From NCBI GenBank assembly GCA_038248505.1, contig JBBRXJ010000046.1, forward strand, positions 1 through 27,779: 27,779 nt of DNA, written 5' to 3'. This document shows positions 16,667 to 25,433 of this stretch, piece after piece. The notes under the pieces were generated by a model. The model did no database searches, was not told the origin of the DNA, and worked only from the letters and a program-made list of their open reading frames with translations. The translations under genes were made by a program, and so were the position numbers. The first letter of the stretch is position 1. The number at the start of each line of letters is the position of its first letter. The stretch is from JBBRXJ01 sp038248505 (GTDB lineage: Bacteria > Bacteroidota > Bacteroidia > Bacteroidales > JBBRXJ01).

Positions 16667-18847
16667 CTATACGAAACGAAGTTTAAGGCTATTTAATACT
16701 ACCGATACAGAACTAAAAGCCATTGCAGCACCTGCAATCATTGGGTTTAGCAGTGGACCACCGAATGGATATAGTACTCCAGCCGCTACTGGTATCGCAA
16801 TGATATTGTAAACAAATGCCCAAAAAAGATTTTGTTTTATAGTTCTAACTGTAGCATTTGATAGCTTTATCGCAGTAGCTACCTTCGATAGATCGCCATA
16901 CAAAATTACAATAGAGGAAGACTCCATAGCAATATCTGTTCCAGTACCCATGGCTATACCTACATCAGCTAAAGCCAAAGCCGGAGCATCATTTATACCA
17001 TCGCCTACCATAATAACCTTTCGTCCTTGTTGCTGTAATGCTCTAATATAGTTCTGTTTTTCATTAGGTAATACAGATGCTTTAAACGATTTTATACCTG
17101 TTTGCTGAGCAATTAACGATACATTGTTTATCGTATCGCCAGAGAGCAAATGTGGTGTTAGCCCCATATATACTAACTGTTTCACCGCTTCAATCGATTG
17201 AATTCTTAATGAATCATCAACTACTAAATAACCAACATACTGGTTATTCATTGCTAAATATATTAAGGAACCTATTTGCTCTGATTCTGTTTCTACCTGA
17301 AAACCCTGCTCTTCAAGAAAAAATTTAGTGCCTGCAAAAATCCGAACATCCTCTTTTTGCGCAATAATTCCTTTGCCCGGTATAGCATTCAAAACAATGC
17401 CTTCTGCTTGTATAATTGATTTATCGGAGAGCCAAATACACACCGCTTTTGCTAAAGGATGCTCACTTTGTTTTTCAGCAGACAATAAGAGGGAGAGAAA
17501 TTTTAATTCATCATCTTTCTGTAAATTCAATGATGCTTTAATTAAGCGCGGCTCTCCTTCTGTAAGTGTACCCGTTTTATCAAACACAATATCTGTTGCG
17601 CTACGAATGAGCTCAAGACTTCCAGCATGCTTTACCAATATTCCCTTTAATGCTGCACGCCCAATACCAACCATTACAGCAGTAGGCGTTGCTAATCCAA
17701 GGGCACAGGGACAAGCTACAATAAGAACCGAAATCAGTACAGAAAACGAAAATAATAAGCGAGGAGCTGGGCCTACAAAGTACCATAATAAAAAAATTAA
17801 AATAGCAATGGATATAACAATGGGTACAAATACAGATGCAATTTTATCGGCCATATTTTGAATTGGCGCCTTTGTAGCTTGTGCTTGCTTAACCATTGAA
17901 ATTATCTGCTGCAACATACTTTCGTCACCTACTTTTTCTGCTTTCATCATCAAACTTGCATTGCCATTAAGAGTAGCGCCAGTAATTCGATCACCCACTT
18001 TACGCAATACAGACAAAGGCTCCCCGGTAATCATACTCTCATCAATATATGATTCTCCACTTACAATAAGCCCATCAACAGGAATTTTTGTGCCCGGTTT
18101 TACAAGAACCAAATCGCCTAGTACAATATCATCCGTAGAGATAATCATTTCAACGCCATTACGAATTACAAAACCATCTTTCGCTTCAAAGCTCATTAAC
18201 TTTCGAATAGCGTCAGATGTAGAGGCTTTCGCTCTGGTTTCAAAATAGCGCCCTAATAAAATAAAAGCAATAATAACAGATGCTGATTCAAAATAAACAT
18301 AGGGCAACAAAACGACATTATTCTTAATTAATGGAAGCAGCATATTAACGAGACTTATGGTAAATGCAGCACCGGTGCTTACAGCAACCAATGTATCCAT
18401 TGAAAAACTGAAATATTTAATTCGTTTATAAGCATTAATGAAAAAAGATTTTCCAAACCAAAATAAAACAGGAATTGTTAAAATTAGTTGCAACCACTGT
18501 AAATTAGTATAATGATGAAAAAACATAGCCATTATAAAAACTGGTAAAGAGAATATCAATGCCAATAAAGCCCTGTTACGCGCCAAATTTAAATCCTGTT
18601 TTTCCTCATTCAATTGGGTCTCTAATGACTGTTTTATATCTTCCTTTAATCCATAGCCAAGCTCAGCAAGAGCTACATTCATTTGGCTGAATGATACTTT
18701 AGTTGGATCATAATTAATTAAAGCGATACTGCCTGCATAACTAACCTCGGCATGCTCAACGCCATCAATTGCAGAGAGTACATTGCCGGCGCTTGATGCA
18801 CATGATGCGCATGAAAGACCTGATATTTTGTAACGAACGATAGACAT
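16667..18847 (-). CDS. copA: Copper-exporting P1B-type ATPase
   Basis: This 726-residue transporter pumps Cu(I) out of the cytoplasm. One N-terminal heavy-metal domain has SGLSCASCASS with metal ligands Cys13 and Cys16. Eight membrane helices follow. The transmembrane metal site is VACPCALGLATPTAVMVG, the phosphorylation site DKTGTLTEGEP, the actuator loop MITGEPL, and the hinge MVGDGINDAPALALADVG. Near the C-terminus are helices containing YNIIAIPVAAGVLYP and MAFSSVSVVLNSLKL, including the conserved N, Y, M and S residues of the Cu(I) subgroup. Length and motif set are complete. The separate HMA protein just upstream is its likely metal-delivery partner. No CueR- or CsoR-type regulator is visible nearby. 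Confidence 0.96.
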   Translation of the reverse strand: MSIVRYKISGLSCASCASSAGNVLSAIDGVEHAEVSYAGSIALINYDPTKVSFSQMNVALAELGYGLKEDIKQSLETQLNEEKQDLNLARNRALLALIFSLPVFIMAMFFHHYTNLQWLQLILTIPVLFWFGKSFFINAYKRIKYFSFSMDTLVAVSTGAAFTISLVNMLLPLIKNNVVLLPYVYFESASVIIAFILLGRYFETRAKASTSDAIRKLMSFEAKDGFVIRNGVEMIISTDDIVLGDLVLVKPGTKIPVDGLIVSGESYIDESMITGEPLSVLRKVGDRITGATLNGNASLMMKAEKVGDESMLQQIISMVKQAQATKAPIQNMADKIASVFVPIVISIAILIFLLWYFVGPAPRLLFSFSVLISVLIVACPCALGLATPTAVMVGIGRAALKGILVKHAGSLELIRSATDIVFDKTGTLTEGEPRLIKASLNLQKDDELKFLSLLLSAEKQSEHPLAKAVCIWLSDKSIIQAEGIVLNAIPGKGIIAQKEDVRIFAGTKFFLEEQGFQVETESEQIGSLIYLAMNNQYVGYLVVDDSLRIQSIEAVKQLVYMGLTPHLLSGDTINNVSLIAQQTGIKSFKASVLPNEKQNYIRALQQQGRKVIMVGDGINDAPALALADVGIAMGTGTDIAMESSSIVILYGDLSKVATAIKLSNATVRTIKQNLFWAFVYNIIAIPVAAGVLYPFGGPLLNPMIAGAAMAFSSVSVVLNSLKLRFV

Positions 18848-18933
18848 GCATTAGAGAATTAAATAAAACAATCCGTAGAGGCGGAGAAAGAAAAAAAATG
18901 AAAAAAAAGAATTATATTTCTAAATGAGAACAT

Positions 18934-19146
18934 CTAAACATTTATTAAATGAATACTAAAGCCAGCTGATTGAACTGCATTTATTACATCTTGGTCAATT
19001 CCATCATCACCTTCAACACTTAGAATTTTATCTTTATGATTTGTATCAACCTCCCACTTAATATTTGAAAGCTTACTAAGAAATGGAGTTACTGATTTAA
19101 TACAAGTACTACAATTAATAGTTGTTTTGAATCTATATTTTTTCAT
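18934..19146 (-). CDS. Heavy-metal-associated (HMA) domain protein, probable copper chaperone
   Basis: This 70-residue protein is a single ferredoxin-like HMA domain. Its metal loop is TTINCSTCIKSVTP with Cys12 and Cys15 as ligands, and its C-terminal half follows the beta-alpha-beta pattern (ILSVEGDDGIDQDVINAVQS). It lies 86 bases upstream of copA on the same strand, so a role in passing Cu(I) to CopA is likely. The loop has the C-x2-C spacing but lacks the usual Met before the first Cys (N-C instead of M-[TS/H]-C). Target metal is inferred from context. Confidence 0.85.
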   Translation of the reverse strand: MKKYRFKTTINCSTCIKSVTPFLSKLSNIKWEVDTNHKDKILSVEGDDGIDQDVINAVQSAGFSIHLINV

Positions 19147-19264
19147 GTCGTTTTTTAATTAAATGCATAACTCTGATTTGGCTTTGGAACCAGCACATAA
19201 ATCCAATTTAATATACTAATAAAACGTTTTTAAAAGTGATAGTAGTATAAATTTCAAAATATTT

Positions 19265-20287
19265 TTATGGCTCGTATTTTGATGCATTCAAAATACCTTG
19301 ATAGTTTTCATTTTCCATCAGAGACTTAAGGTCATTAATAGTTTTGCCTTTCATATAACTCTCAATAATACGCATCCCAATCCAATTAGCAGCTCTGCCA
19401 GGTGAATCCTTTGTAAAATCTTTGGTAAATGGCCCTTCTTGAGTAAACTTTACAAGCGTCATTTGGTCAGAAGAAAAGAGTAATTTTTGCTCAATAAGAT
19501 AAGTCCACATCATCTTTTCATTTTTATTACAAAACCGCATCTGTGAGGTTGAAAAGCCCATTATAATTGAGTCTGGCTCATCAGGAAGCATCGTTTTAAC
19601 AAAGAAATGCAATTTCCCATAATACAACATTCGACTAACTGTATTATCAATACTATCATTAAAAGGATATTCAGTCATTGCCCATGCAAGCATACAGTCT
19701 GAAGCAATTTTTTCTCTATGCATGTTATTTATCATATATTTCGACCAACCTATACGATAGTATAAATCGCAATTTCGGCCCAAATACTTATCTAATCCAA
19801 TTGCAAGTATTGAATCGTTAACCACAATAGACTGATTAAAGCCTCCAATAAAGGTGTAAAAACGAGGAATTTTTTTATCTGGAAAAGCAGTGGCATATAA
19901 AGAAAACGCATTTGATAAGCGCATTTCAATATCGTTTAGAGGATCCGAAAAACTCTTTTTCACTTCTGTAAATGCCATATTAATAGTATAATCTGTAACA
20001 AATCGCTGCAAATACTCCGGATAAGCTTTACTCCCAACCGAACCAATATTAATAATGCGTTCATTATACAAATCATAGAAATCAGAATATTTTTTACTGA
20101 GCATATCAATAGATTCAGGAATTTTATCTGGATCTACTTCTATTAAGTCGAGATCAAAACGTTGAATCACAATCGTTACTTCCTTTGTATCCTCTACATT
20201 AAGTATGCGTTTTAGCTGTTTTTCCTTACATGATACAAAAGAAACAACTACCAATAATATGCAAAAAATATTTCTCATTTTATCCAT
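19265..20287 (-). CDS. gldB: GldB-family gliding motility lipoprotein
   Basis: This 340-residue protein starts with a lipoprotein signal peptide: hydrophobic IFCILLVVVSF followed by lipobox VSC, with Cys20 as the lipidated residue. The body fits the GldB pattern: IQRFDLDLIEVDPDKIPE, LSKKYSDFYDLYNERI, FYTFIGGFNQSIVVNDSILAIGLDKYLG and PGRAANWIGMRIIESYM. GldB is required for gliding motility in Flavobacterium johnsoniae but is present in many Bacteroidota, including non-gliders. Its molecular role is not settled. The usual partner gldC is not next to it here. It is divergent from the PorT-type barrel gene. ATGs at residues 1 and 4 are both possible starts. Confidence 0.85.
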   Translation of the reverse strand: MDKMRNIFCILLVVVSFVSCKEKQLKRILNVEDTKEVTIVIQRFDLDLIEVDPDKIPESIDMLSKKYSDFYDLYNERIINIGSVGSKAYPEYLQRFVTDYTINMAFTEVKKSFSDPLNDIEMRLSNAFSLYATAFPDKKIPRFYTFIGGFNQSIVVNDSILAIGLDKYLGRNCDLYYRIGWSKYMINNMHREKIASDCMLAWAMTEYPFNDSIDNTVSRMLYYGKLHFFVKTMLPDEPDSIIMGFSTSQMRFCNKNEKMMWTYLIEQKLLFSSDQMTLVKFTQEGPFTKDFTKDSPGRAANWIGMRIIESYMKGKTINDLKSLMENENYQGILNASKYEP

Positions 20288-20578
20288 TCTTTATCGCATT
20301 TTTAAAATTAAGATCAAATATTGAATAAACACAAAACAATCGTAGACTACTTAAATAAAAAACAAAATTAATAAAACCATATTGATTCCAATTGAAGAAT
20401 TGCACAAAACAATACGACAATCATTTTACTCATCTTTATTATCAAATAAAAAAGACTATCAACAAGCACAATAGCTATCATACAGTTTATAATATCCGTA
20501 TTAATTAACAACTAAATACAATGCCACCCTAAACAATACATCTTATTTACTATTTTTGTAACAATTATACCTATTAAA
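20288..20578. promoter_or_regulatory. Divergent intergenic region between gldB and the PorT-type gene
   Basis: No gene is visible in these 291 AT-rich bases, which must hold the promoters of both divergent genes. TATTTTTG at 20551-20558 matches the -7 consensus TAnnTTTG and would start transcription just before the ATG at 20579. No good -33 box was found at the right spacing. For gldB only a weak AATATTTG-like box was seen on the minus strand. Confidence 0.4.
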
Positions 20579-21229
20579 ATGAAACGAATAGCAATATTAA
20601 TACTTAGCGGGGTTGTACTTTCCCTAAATATATATGCACAAAAAGTGCGATTTGGCATTACCGCTGACCCTAAACTTAACTGGGTCAATTCAATGGAAAC
20701 TAAGGTTTTAGGCAACACTTTACTTCCATCAATAAACTATGGCCTAATGATTGAGCGTTTTTTTACTGATAATTATGCATTCTCCACGGGCCTCAGTATT
20801 GATCATTTATCAAGTAAAATACGATGTACCGACACCTTTAACGTAAAAATATCCGGAAAATCAGATAGTTTAATGCCAAGTTCAACTTATGACATTCGGT
20901 CCAATTATCTCAAAATCCCTTTAGGCCTTAAACTACTAACGCGCGAGATAGGATATTTTCGCATTTATGCAGATATTGCTTTTGTTCCAGAAATTCTATT
21001 GCGTTCAACAATATATTCTAAAGATGAGAAGTTAGGAGATTTTCAAAAAGAAACTTCATTGATAAATCTATCCTATCAATTTGCTTTAGGAATAGAATAT
21101 TCACTTGGAGGAACTACATCAATTCATGCTGGTCTTATTTATTCAAATGGATTTAGCGATATAACACGCTTTGACGATGATAAAGTAATGACAAACAACA
21201 TGGGATTGCGACTCGGATTGATATTTTAA
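20579..21229 (+). CDS. PorT-type outer-membrane beta-barrel protein
   Basis: This 216-residue protein begins with a Sec signal peptide (AILILSGVVLSLNIYAQ, cleavage likely after Ala-Gln near residue 21). The remainder alternates short amphipathic strands and turns, e.g. VRFGITADPKLNW, YGLMIERFFTDNYAFSTGL, NYLKIPLGLKL and YQFALGIEYSLGG, ending in a C-terminal aromatic residue (LRLGLIF). This is the layout of the PorT/outer-membrane barrel family of Bacteroidota. PorT itself supports the type IX secretion system, but many paralogs exist, so that role is not certain. The divergent gldB neighbour makes a motility or secretion link reasonable. Confidence 0.82.
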   Translation: MKRIAILILSGVVLSLNIYAQKVRFGITADPKLNWVNSMETKVLGNTLLPSINYGLMIERFFTDNYAFSTGLSIDHLSSKIRCTDTFNVKISGKSDSLMPSSTYDIRSNYLKIPLGLKLLTREIGYFRIYADIAFVPEILLRSTIYSKDEKLGDFQKETSLINLSYQFALGIEYSLGGTTSIHAGLIYSNGFSDITRFDDDKVMTNNMGLRLGLIF

Positions 21230-21321
21230 GAAAAATCACAACATAATAAAATCCATAATTTATCTCAACACCTTTTTTATCTTCTTCAAAATTTCAGAAT
21301 AACAGATACAAATAAAAAAAA

Positions 21322-22971
21322 ATGAAAATAGCACTCGCCCAATTAAATTATCATATTGGTAATTTCGAAAATAATATACGATCCATTAATGACACCATAG
21401 ATAAAGCTCGAAACGAAGGAGCTGAACTCGTAGTATTTTCTGAATTATCCGTATGTGGATACCCACCTCAAGATTTATTGGAACACAAAGAATTTATTGA
21501 TTCCTGTAATAATGCACTAACGGAGATAGCAAATAATACAGATGAGATAGCCATACTTATTGGTGCTCCATCTATTAATACTGGGAGCGGAAAAACTCTT
21601 TTCAATAGTGCCTATCTCATTGAAAACAAAAAAATCATCACTAAGATTAATAAAAGTTTGCTCCCAACCTATGATATATTTGACGAATACAGATACTTTG
21701 AGCCAAATGATCAGTTCAATTTAATTGAAGTAAAAGGGAAGAAAATAGCACTTACTATTTGTGAAGATTTATGGGATGAGCAACCTGCATTAACTCCACT
21801 AAGTCGAAGCCATCTTTATAAGACTTCTCCGCTAAGCAAATTAATGAAACAATTGCCAGATTTAATTATAAATATGGCCGCTTCTCCATTTGCCTATTCT
21901 CGAATTGCAATAAAGCGCGAAATATTTAGCAAAAAAGCAAAAAGCTGTAAGCTGCCATTGATATATGTGAATCAAACAGGAGCACATACCGAATTAATAT
22001 TTGAAGGGGGTTCATTAGTATATAATAGCAAAGGAACGATTGTAAAGTCATTAAAACTTTTTGAAGAAGATCTTCAAATTATAGATACCAATGATATTGA
22101 AGAAATGCATGAAGAGACAAATACGATACCAAACGATTCACATCTCATACATGATGCATTAATAACTGGAATAAATGATTTCTTTCAAAAACTCTGTTTT
22201 AAGAAAGCAACGCTTGGACTATCTGGCGGCATTGATTCAGCTGTAACTCTAGTATTAGCCGAACGAGCATTAGGGAAAGAAAATATTCGAGTATTGTTAA
22301 TGCCCTCTGAATATTCATCGGAGCACTCCATAAGTGACTCAGTACAACTTGCTGAAAAACTGGGTATCGAATATGATATTGTTTCTATTAATTTAATTGT
22401 AAAACAATATAAAGCAAGTTTACAAAGTATATTTGCAGGACGAAAAGAAGATGTTACAGAGGAAAATATCCAAGCGCGCATTAGAGGTAATTTGCTTATG
22501 GCCTTATCAAATAAATACGGCCATATATTACTCAACACTTCAAATAAAAGTGAGGCTGCTGTTGGTTATGGCACATTGTATGGCGACATGTCAGGCAGTT
22601 TATCTGTACTCGGAGATATATACAAAACAGAGGTATATAAACTAGCTGAATACATTAATAATAAAGAAGCAGTAATTCCACAAAATATCATAAGCAAGGC
22701 TCCTTCCGCTGAACTTCGCCCAGATCAAAAAGATTCAGATTCGTTGCCTGAGTATGATTTACTCGATCAAATACTCATACGATATATAGAATATCAAAAA
22801 TCAGCTAAAGATATTATATCCGAAGGCTTTGATGCCAAGGTGGTGAATCGAGTTATTAAACTCATTAATAACAATGAATATAAAAGATATCAGGCTCCAC
22901 CTATGTTACGTGTAACCTCAAAAGCTTTTGGAATGGGAAGAAGAATGCCATTGGTGGCAAAATGGGAATAA
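21322..22971 (+). CDS. nadE: Glutamine-dependent NAD+ synthetase
   Basis: This 549-residue two-domain enzyme makes NAD from deamido-NAD, ATP and glutamine. The N-terminal nitrilase-like glutaminase has its triad at Glu41 (VFSELSVCGYPPQD), Lys111 (INKSLLPTYDIFDE) and Cys147 (LTICEDLWDE). The C-terminal synthetase has the pyrophosphatase loop LSGGIDSAVT (300-309) and the motifs LLNTSNKSEAAVGYGTLYGD and SKAPSAELRPDQKDSDSLPE. All key residues are present and the length is normal. The leader is a run of A without Shine-Dalgarno. It lies 92 bases after the PorT-type gene and converges with the small secreted-protein gene. Confidence 0.97.
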   Translation: MKIALAQLNYHIGNFENNIRSINDTIDKARNEGAELVVFSELSVCGYPPQDLLEHKEFIDSCNNALTEIANNTDEIAILIGAPSINTGSGKTLFNSAYLIENKKIITKINKSLLPTYDIFDEYRYFEPNDQFNLIEVKGKKIALTICEDLWDEQPALTPLSRSHLYKTSPLSKLMKQLPDLIINMAASPFAYSRIAIKREIFSKKAKSCKLPLIYVNQTGAHTELIFEGGSLVYNSKGTIVKSLKLFEEDLQIIDTNDIEEMHEETNTIPNDSHLIHDALITGINDFFQKLCFKKATLGLSGGIDSAVTLVLAERALGKENIRVLLMPSEYSSEHSISDSVQLAEKLGIEYDIVSINLIVKQYKASLQSIFAGRKEDVTEENIQARIRGNLLMALSNKYGHILLNTSNKSEAAVGYGTLYGDMSGSLSVLGDIYKTEVYKLAEYINNKEAVIPQNIISKAPSAELRPDQKDSDSLPEYDLLDQILIRYIEYQKSAKDIISEGFDAKVVNRVIKLINNNEYKRYQAPPMLRVTSKAFGMGRRMPLVAKWE

Positions 22972-23085
22972 TATCTTTATTCAAAATAAATTGTTTGTAA
23001 TCGTAAAAAAACATTTCTCGAAACATATACAAAACAAGAATAAACTCATAGCTTTCTATCGAGTAGAATTATTACAAATAAAAAC

Positions 23086-23616
23086 TCATCTTTTCCCTGT
23101 ACCTTTATTATTTACGAGTCCTATACATAATAATGCATTGGCTGAATGACGGAACAGCGTATAAGCTTTAGGATTAACCAATGTATGATCATAGCCATAC
23201 GAAATATCAAGCGATATGTATGGATTCTTTTTTCGTGAAAAGATAATACAAAAACCCAATTCGGGTTTAATATTAAATCCACTCTCAGAACCTAATTCAA
23301 ATCGACTTGCTTTAGCTCCTAAATAGGTAAAAAAAGTAATAGCGTGTAGTGATGGTTTTAAAATATTGATTTTATAACCCAATCCATAGTTTTTATAATC
23401 ACTTGCAAAACTATAGTCGAATGTTGCCTGCCTAAACTTAACCCCTTTACATGATATTCGCTGAGTAAGTAGCGCAATACCAGTAGTATGAGCAAAAACA
23501 CCATTAAAATAACTCTGTCCATATAATGCACCATAAACATAACGATGCCTTATATTTTTGGCTCCCATAACAGAAATTGATAGAAATAACAATAAGAATA
23601 CTAAACTTTTCTTCAT
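23086..23616 (-). CDS. Small secreted protein, possible outer-membrane barrel, unknown function
   Basis: I do not recognise this protein. From the ATG at 23616 it has 176 residues and begins with a clear signal peptide (MKKSLVFLLLFLSISVMGA). The mature part is rich in aromatics and Gly and alternates in short strand-like stretches: YVYGALYGQSYFNGVF, TTGIALLTQRI, YKNYGLGYKINIL, KPELGFCIIFSRKKNPY and ISLDISYGYDHTL. That is compatible with a small beta-barrel or periplasmic beta protein. An earlier in-frame ATG at 23649 would put 11 polar residues before the signal peptide and is less likely. It lies between nadE (convergent) and the RlmC-like gene (same strand, 105 bases upstream). Confidence 0.7.
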   Translation of the reverse strand: MKKSLVFLLLFLSISVMGAKNIRHRYVYGALYGQSYFNGVFAHTTGIALLTQRISCKGVKFRQATFDYSFASDYKNYGLGYKINILKPSLHAITFFTYLGAKASRFELGSESGFNIKPELGFCIIFSRKKNPYISLDISYGYDHTLVNPKAYTLFRHSANALLCIGLVNNKGTGKR

Positions 23617-23721
23617 TTGTCTCGCGTTTTTGTTTTTTATACGCAACAAAAGCTTCTCGGTTTCACTTTGGAAAGGAGATCTAAATCATCTCGCAAAAAA
23701 ACTATACCATGATGGACTTTA

Positions 23722-24828
23722 TTAATTTGAGCATTCCAAAAGCGTTAAACACTCAATATGATGTGTTTGAGGAAAAAAATCATACGGAATAAGTTGTTTT
23801 ATCACAAAACCATTTAAAGTGAGTGTATCCAAATCACGGCGAAGTGTGCCAGCGCTACATGATAGATAAGCAAAGCGAAAAGGGCGAACTTTGTCAACAA
23901 TCCATTTTAAAATTTCAGGTTCCAGTCCTCTTCTATCAGGATTAGCAAATACAAACAAATCATTTCGTTTAAAATCTGACATAATCTTATCCATTTGAGG
24001 AATTCGCTCACTACACTTCCCCCTCAACACAATAGCATTGGGAGCATTTTGATTTGCGCAATCAATGGCATTTCCATTAAGTTCAACCCCCACAACTTTA
24101 GAATTAGCTTCTGTCCAAAGTCTCAAAGTTGCCCCCATGCCGCAATACAAATCAAAAACCAAACTTGATTTTTTTAAATTAAAAAAGATAAAAGCATTCA
24201 TAATTGCATCATGGTATAACACTTGAATGAGCTGCTGAAATGCTGCAGGACCATATAATAAACCCGTTTCATCTATAGAGTTAAACTTCCCCATAACTAA
24301 ATGCCAGCCATTTTTTTCGAACATACGGCGACCTGCAGATGGATTCAGATGCAGCCACAATCCTTCTATTCCAATATCTTCTAAAGATTTTCGTATACCT
24401 TCATTTAACCAATCAATACTCGGATATTTTTTTGTTTTCAATACAAGCGTAAGCTGAGCACCTGACAGTACAAAATAATGCATAGGGAAAAAAGCATAGG
24501 GTGGAAGAGCAGTCGTAAGAAGCTCAATTATATTAATAATTCGTTGAGAATGGATTGGACATTTAGGAATAGATATAAATTCATCCCGCCTCATGAGTCC
24601 AAACTGCCAATTACCGCTAAGAAAGGATGTATTTAAACTAACCTTATCGCGATATCCCCAACGAGCATGATTATCAACATGCACTATAGCTTGAATACTC
24701 TCCGCATAAGGTTGTAAAATACGTTTTAGATAATTCATTTTCTGATTATAACTTTCAACATCGGTCATTGATCGATGACGACAGCCAATACAAGCATCCA
24801 CGCATCCATTGGGTAACTCCTTATTCAT
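23722..24828 (-). CDS. RlmC-like RNA (uracil-C5) methyltransferase, TrmA family
   Basis: This 368-residue protein has the RlmC layout with no TRAM domain. Probable iron-sulfur cysteines are Cys9, Cys13 and Cys16 (CVDACIGC) and Cys90 (PKCPIH). The C-terminal SAM domain has VFDLYCGMGATLRLW and VVGVELNGNAIDCANQNAPN, the NPDRRG motif (N-P-P-R-R-G in E. coli RlmC), the nucleophile loop YLSCSAGTLRRDL and the general-base region FFPQTHHIECL. The enzyme should make 5-methyluridine in RNA, 23S rRNA being the likely target; the exact base is not readable. The first cysteine spacing (C-x3-C) is shorter than the C-x7-C of E. coli RlmC, and Asp replaces the second Pro of motif IV. Confidence 0.85.
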   Translation of the reverse strand: MNKELPNGCVDACIGCRHRSMTDVESYNQKMNYLKRILQPYAESIQAIVHVDNHARWGYRDKVSLNTSFLSGNWQFGLMRRDEFISIPKCPIHSQRIINIIELLTTALPPYAFFPMHYFVLSGAQLTLVLKTKKYPSIDWLNEGIRKSLEDIGIEGLWLHLNPSAGRRMFEKNGWHLVMGKFNSIDETGLLYGPAAFQQLIQVLYHDAIMNAFIFFNLKKSSLVFDLYCGMGATLRLWTEANSKVVGVELNGNAIDCANQNAPNAIVLRGKCSERIPQMDKIMSDFKRNDLFVFANPDRRGLEPEILKWIVDKVRPFRFAYLSCSAGTLRRDLDTLTLNGFVIKQLIPYDFFPQTHHIECLTLLECSN

Positions 24829-24928
24829 AATATAACGAAATTAACAATTTAAAGATAAATGATATTCATATTCGTAAAATAAACATCAAATAAGATGTAC
24901 AAGTCTTAGCATATTTAAAAGGATTTGG

Positions 24929-24936
24929 TAATTTTG
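24929..24936 (+). promoter_or_regulatory. -7 box of the ppnP promoter
   Basis: TAATTTTG matches the Bacteroidota -7 consensus TAnnTTTG exactly. It lies 20 bases before the ATG at 24957, so the leader would be short. A TTAG about 19 bases upstream (24906-24909) is a weak candidate for the -33 element. Confidence 0.5.
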
Positions 24937-24956
24937 CATAAAATAAATAAAACAAT

Positions 24957-25238
24957 ATGCTAAACATAAATGAATATTTTAACGGACAAGTAAAGTCCAT
25001 TAGCTTACATAACAATGAAGGAAATGCAACCGTTGGTGTAATTGCCGCTGGTGAATTTGAATTTGGCACTGCAACAATTGAACTAATGACAATTATATCA
25101 GGCGATTTAGACGTATTACTACCTGGTGAAACCCTTTGGATGAAATATGAAAAAGGAAGCACTTTTAGAGTTGAAAAAGACAATCGTTTTAAAGTAAAAG
25201 CAAGCAGTGATTGCGCCTATCTTTGTGTGTATATTTAA
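24957..25238 (+). CDS. ppnP: Pyrimidine/purine nucleoside phosphorylase PpnP
   Basis: At 93 residues this is a full-length PpnP (DUF1255), a small cupin that splits diverse nucleosides with phosphate into base and ribose 1-phosphate. It aligns by eye along its whole length with E. coli PpnP: NEYFNGQVKSISL at the start, NATVGVIAAGEFEFGTATIE, MTIISGDLDVLLPG, the KYEKGSTFRVEKD strand and the terminal YLCVYI. It is a single-gene unit with its own -7 box and a strong hairpin right after the stop. Confidence 0.95.
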   Translation: MLNINEYFNGQVKSISLHNNEGNATVGVIAAGEFEFGTATIELMTIISGDLDVLLPGETLWMKYEKGSTFRVEKDNRFKVKASSDCAYLCVYI

Positions 25239-25247
25239 TTAAACAGT

Positions 25248-25293
25248 ATTTATTGAATTTAGAACTGGTTTAAGAGTTCTAAATTCAATAAAT
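25248..25293 (+). terminator. Perfect 19-bp inverted repeat after ppnP
   Basis: The arm ATTTATTGAATTTAGAACT (25248-25266) is exactly complementary to 25275-25293, with an 8-base loop GGTTTAAG. It starts nine bases after the ppnP stop. No T-run follows directly, so it may be a terminator, an RNA-stabilising hairpin or a remnant of a mobile element. Confidence 0.6.
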
Positions 25294-25315
25294 GAATAAG
25301 ATTATGCATAATTAA

Positions 25316-25339
25316 ATAAACAAAATATATTTTGTTTAT
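25316..25339. repeat. Perfect 24-base palindrome followed by a T-run
   Basis: The sequence is its own reverse complement: half-site ATAAACAAAATA (25316-25327) followed by its exact complement (25328-25339). A T-run begins two bases later (about 25342-25348). It could be a terminator on the plus strand or an operator upstream of the carotenoid gene at 25434. Confidence 0.6.
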
Positions 25340-25433
25340 AATTTTTTTATGCTTCTTTTTTTTTGAGAAATCATACTATACGGTATTGTTAACTAAATCA
25401 CATCGAAGCAATTTTTACTAATTCTCGCAAATA

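Noticed and set aside
17328..17861. Open frame on the plus strand opposite copA
   Set aside because: Antisense to invariant copA motifs; no recognisable domain; explained as a shadow of the real gene.
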